This document shows positions 30,931 through 33,204 of a stretch of DNA of 33,204 bases, one piece after another. The notes under the pieces were generated by a model. The model was not told the DNA's origin. It made no database searches and was given only the letters and a program-made list of their open reading frames with translations. Each line of letters starts with the position of its first letter. Within the stretch, counting starts at the first letter, position 1. The DNA lies in the NCBI GenBank assembly GCA_009773755.1, contig WSZJ01000013.1, positions 39,853 through 73,056 of the forward strand, written 5' to 3'. This stretch comes from Planctomycetota bacterium (GTDB lineage: Bacteria > Planctomycetota > MHYJ01 > WSZJ01). Made by a program: the position numbers and the translations under genes.

Positions 30931-31947
30931 ATGTCCGCGGGCAGACTCGTGTTTTGCGTGCTTTTCGTCGCGCTCGCCGCTGGACTCGCCGGGTTTTTCG
31001 CCGGACGCTCAACCCGCGAGTCCAGGCCGACGGAGGCGAAGGACGCCCCGCGTCTCGAAAACCGCGTCGAAGACAAGACGTCACAGGCAGCCGCTCCGGA
31101 CCCCCGAAGCGGCTCCGGTGGCGCTCCCGCTTCGCCTTCAAAGCCCCCGGATCCTGCCGCTGCCGGGACTCCCGTCGCCCGCCTCTTCGCTGCCCTCATT
31201 CCCAAAATGGGAGCAAAGACCGTATCCAGGCTCCTCTACAGCGCCGCGCTTAACGACGCCGAGCTCCAGCACGATGTCTTCAAGCTCCTCATGGAGTCCG
31301 ACGATCCCGCGCTGCTCGAGGTCGCGCAGGATCTCCTGATCCGAGTTCTGGACCCCGGCCTGGTGAAGGAAGTCCTCGCCGCATACCAGACGGAAACACT
31401 TCCGGCCCGCCGCCTGGCGCTGGCCTATGTGCTGGGCGCCAACTGGAAGGACGCCTCAGCGCGGCCTGTTGTCATGGAGATTCTTGGCGGAAGCGACACG
31501 GCGCTCCAGGCGCGCGCTCTGACTCGTCCGTGCCTGCAGAATTTCGATTTCAACCAGCAGGACATTCCGGAAGACTTGCTGGCGGTCGTGCGCCGGCTCG
31601 CAGTTCACGGCGGCAACGACGAGGTTCGCGCCAAGGCCGCTCGCTCCATGCGGGGAGCCCAGGGCGAAGACGACGTGCGCTTCCTGATCGGCCTGATGAA
31701 GCGCGATCCCTCTCCGGCCGTGCGGGTGGAGGCGATGAATGCTCTTCCCGTGAACTGGACCTCGGAGGAGAGCCTCCACGATGAGCAGGTCCGCGCCTGT
31801 GTCGAGGTCGCGCTTGACGCCTCGAGCCCGATGGAGCTGAGGAAGGACTGCGCGGACCGCGCGATTCAGGAATCCTATGGCAGGGACGAGCTCCTGACGC
31901 CGGTGGAGCTGGCCCGGCTGAAGGAACTCTCTCCCGAAACCCGGTAG
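30931..31947 (+). CDS. Membrane-anchored HEAT-repeat protein
   Basis: This is a 338-residue protein. Residues 5-25 form a single membrane anchor (VFCVLFVALAAGLAGFFAG), followed by a Pro/Ala/Ser-rich linker to about residue 85. The rest is made of HEAT-like helical pairs (ALLEVAQDLLIRVLDPGLVKEVL, DEVRAKAARSMRGAQGEDDVRFLIGLMKRDPSPAVRVEAMNAL), placed outside the cytoplasm. Such proteins are typical of planctomycete-like genomes and bind other proteins; no enzyme motif is present. A GGGAGG ribosome site precedes the ATG. It lies just upstream of the sigma factor gene (8 bp gap), so the three genes to the window end are probably co-transcribed. Confidence 0.85.
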   Translation: MSAGRLVFCVLFVALAAGLAGFFAGRSTRESRPTEAKDAPRLENRVEDKTSQAAAPDPRSGSGGAPASPSKPPDPAAAGTPVARLFAALIPKMGAKTVSRLLYSAALNDAELQHDVFKLLMESDDPALLEVAQDLLIRVLDPGLVKEVLAAYQTETLPARRLALAYVLGANWKDASARPVVMEILGGSDTALQARALTRPCLQNFDFNQQDIPEDLLAVVRRLAVHGGNDEVRAKAARSMRGAQGEDDVRFLIGLMKRDPSPAVRVEAMNALPVNWTSEESLHDEQVRACVEVALDASSPMELRKDCADRAIQESYGRDELLTPVELARLKELSPETR

Positions 31948-31955
31948 CGGCCGCG

Positions 31956-32462
31956 GTGAGAAGCGACGACGAGCTGATGGGCGATCCTGCCGGGTTCGAC
32001 GAACTGGTGCGGCGCCACCAGGGCGCGGTCGCAGGGTATTTCCGGAACGTGCTGCTCGACGCGCACCGCGCCGAGGACCTCGCGCAGGAGACGTTTCTCA
32101 AAATTTTTCGCGAACGCCTCTCCTACCGTCCTGAAGGCCGCTTCCGCCAGTGGCTGTTTCGGATTGCGCATAACCTCGCGATGGACGAGTTTTCGCGGCG
32201 AAAGGTGCGAGCGGAGCGGCCGCTGGAGGAAGCGCCGGACGACCGGCCGCGCCCGCCGGAGGTAGTGGCGCGGGACGAGGAGCTGCGGCGCGTGTTCGAG
32301 GCGATGGGGGACTTGCCGCCGGTGTATCGCGAGGCGCTGTCGCTGGCGTGGTTCCAGGAGCTTTCTTATGTGGAAATCGCGTCGCTGACCGGGACGACGC
32401 CGGGAAATGTCGCGGTGCGAGTCCATACGGCGCTTCAGAAATTGAAGGCGAAATTCTCCTAA
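31956..32462 (+). CDS. ECF-type RNA polymerase sigma factor
   Basis: This is a 168-residue group 4 sigma factor. Region 2 (FDELVRRHQGAVAGYFRNVLLDAHRAEDLAQETFLKIF...RQWLFRIAHNLAMDEFSRR) contacts core polymerase and the -10 element. Region 4 (LPPVYREALSLAWFQELSYVEIASLTGTTPGNVAVRVHTALQKLK) contains the helix-turn-helix for the -35 element. The GTG start gives the usual length; ATG 31977 is an alternative. It is followed after about 30 bp by an anti-sigma factor, the standard pairing. The signal it answers is unknown; its own target promoters were not recognised in the window. Confidence 0.95.
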   Translation: MRSDDELMGDPAGFDELVRRHQGAVAGYFRNVLLDAHRAEDLAQETFLKIFRERLSYRPEGRFRQWLFRIAHNLAMDEFSRRKVRAERPLEEAPDDRPRPPEVVARDEELRRVFEAMGDLPPVYREALSLAWFQELSYVEIASLTGTTPGNVAVRVHTALQKLKAKFS

Positions 32463-32493
32463 GGAATGAGGCGCCGCGCCGTTAGCCGTGCGT

Positions 32494-33204
32494 ATGGATT
32501 GTCGCGAAGCGCGTGAACGCCTGGCCGCCCACCTGATGGGGGAGGATGACGCTGTCGGCGCGCACCTGTCCGGGTGCGCGGACTGCGCGAGGGAAGAGCA
32601 CGCTTTGCGCGCGGTGCTGGGGCGGCTGGACCGGTTCGACCGGGCGATGTCGACGGTGCGCGTCAAGTCGCGGCGGATGTGGGTGCGTGCGGGCGCGCTG
32701 GGGGTTGTCGCCGCAGCGGCGGTTGCGTTCGCGATCGTGTGGCACCGGTTCTCGCAAGCGCCTTATCCGGAGCCGATGGCCATCGAAGGCGACGGAAGCT
32801 ACGCCGTCGCCCATGGGGATCTGCCGCACCCCGAGCGCGCCCGCGACTGGCGATTCACGCGAGGCGTCGTCGCCGTCACCGAGTCCTGGCTCGTCGCGAC
32901 GCTTCCAGGTCACGAAGTCCGCGTCGGTAAAGGCGTCAGGCTTGCCGGCGGTTCGCGTGCGAAGGTCGTTCCGGGTGGGCCCGTGATGCTCTTTATGGGA
33001 CAGGCGGACGTCGATGGCGTCGAACTGATGGTGTTCGATCCACAGCCCTGCTCGGTGGATGCGCGGGGCGGGGTAGCGCGCGTCTTCACCGGGCAGGGCG
33101 GGGCCGTTGTGGAAGTCCGGAGCGGGGAAGTCGTGACGATGCGCTGGGGGGAGCGGCGCACGATGCGGGCGCCGGGCGTGCTGCGCCTGGGCGGCGGCGA
33201 CGTT
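32494..33204 (+). CDS. Zinc-type anti-sigma factor, cut by the window end
   Basis: Only the first 237 residues are visible; the frame is still open at the last base. Residues 1-40 form the ZAS anti-sigma domain with H-x-x-x-C-x-x-C (HLSGCADC), which binds the sigma factor encoded just upstream. One membrane span lies at about residues 66-90 (AGALGVVAAAAVAFAIVW). The extracytoplasmic part (GHEVRVGKGVRLAGGSRAKVVPGG..., VEVRSGEVVTMRWGERRTM) is beta-rich and FecR-like. The inferred role is to hold the ECF sigma factor until a periplasmic signal triggers release. The anti-sigma fold is supported by position and motif; the sensor part is less certain. Confidence 0.85.
   Translation, partial: MDCREARERLAAHLMGEDDAVGAHLSGCADCAREEHALRAVLGRLDRFDRAMSTVRVKSRRMWVRAGALGVVAAAAVAFAIVWHRFSQAPYPEPMAIEGDGSYAVAHGDLPHPERARDWRFTRGVVAVTESWLVATLPGHEVRVGKGVRLAGGSRAKVVPGGPVMLFMGQADVDGVELMVFDPQPCSVDARGGVARVFTGQGGAVVEVRSGEVVTMRWGERRTMRAPGVLRLGGGDV

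Overview
The window is GC-rich bacterial DNA with tightly packed genes on both strands. The mix of families suggests an uncultured environmental lineage, most likely Planctomycetota or a close relative. It includes secreted HEAT-repeat and PQQ-like propeller proteins, a free-standing pseudopilin, an ECF sigma factor with a zinc-type anti-sigma factor, a metal-permease/DtxR fusion, and a secreted thioredoxin-fold protein. This placement is inferred from gene content; the window holds no rRNA or other marker gene.

Layout. 1-5.3 kb: a quinone-linked molybdenum oxidoreductase of SoeABC type. Its fused Fe-S/membrane subunit (98-1645) and catalytic subunit (2499-5339) are separated by a reverse-strand ORF6N gene, which is surrounded and penetrated by five related palindromes. 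5.3-12 kb: a TPR protein that looks like the tail of a larger NTPase, a CorA-type channel with a voltage-sensor-like N-terminus (minus strand), and two translationally coupled secreted propeller proteins. 12-16.6 kb: full-length cobalamin-dependent methionine synthase MetH and, just upstream in the same direction, a MetE-like zinc methyltransferase. 16.5-22.1 kb: a metal-uptake operon consisting of a DtxR-type regulator with two matching operator-like boxes, a substrate-binding protein, a small anchored unknown, an ATPase, a permease fused to a DtxR-like domain, a second binding protein and a small unknown.

22.2-26.6 kb: a SIMPL-domain lipoprotein, a 55-bp-arm inverted repeat, a pseudopilin, a DUF2891 protein, a second long inverted repeat and the dipeptidase PepD. 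26.6-28.6 kb: a good promoter, a nearly leaderless 21-codon leader ORF with tandem Cys codons, a 29-codon membrane ORF, and a sulfonate/taurine/nitrate-type ABC ATPase and permease without a binding protein. Together these look like a translation-sensing, sulfur-responsive leader. 28.6-29.8 kb: an unknown protein and a DUF433/DUF5615 toxin-antitoxin-like pair. 29.9-30.8 kb: a secreted thioredoxin-fold gene whose reading frame contains one TGA exactly at the first redox Cys (U-P-F-C). A stem-loop with GG at the start of its loop follows at the correct distance, so this is a predicted selenoprotein. 30.9 kb to the end: a HEAT-repeat protein, an ECF sigma factor and an anti-sigma factor cut by the window edge.

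The most interesting signals are the predicted selenoprotein, the ORF6N-palindrome unit, and the Cys-codon leader before the ABC operon. No CRISPR array, tRNA or rRNA was recognised.
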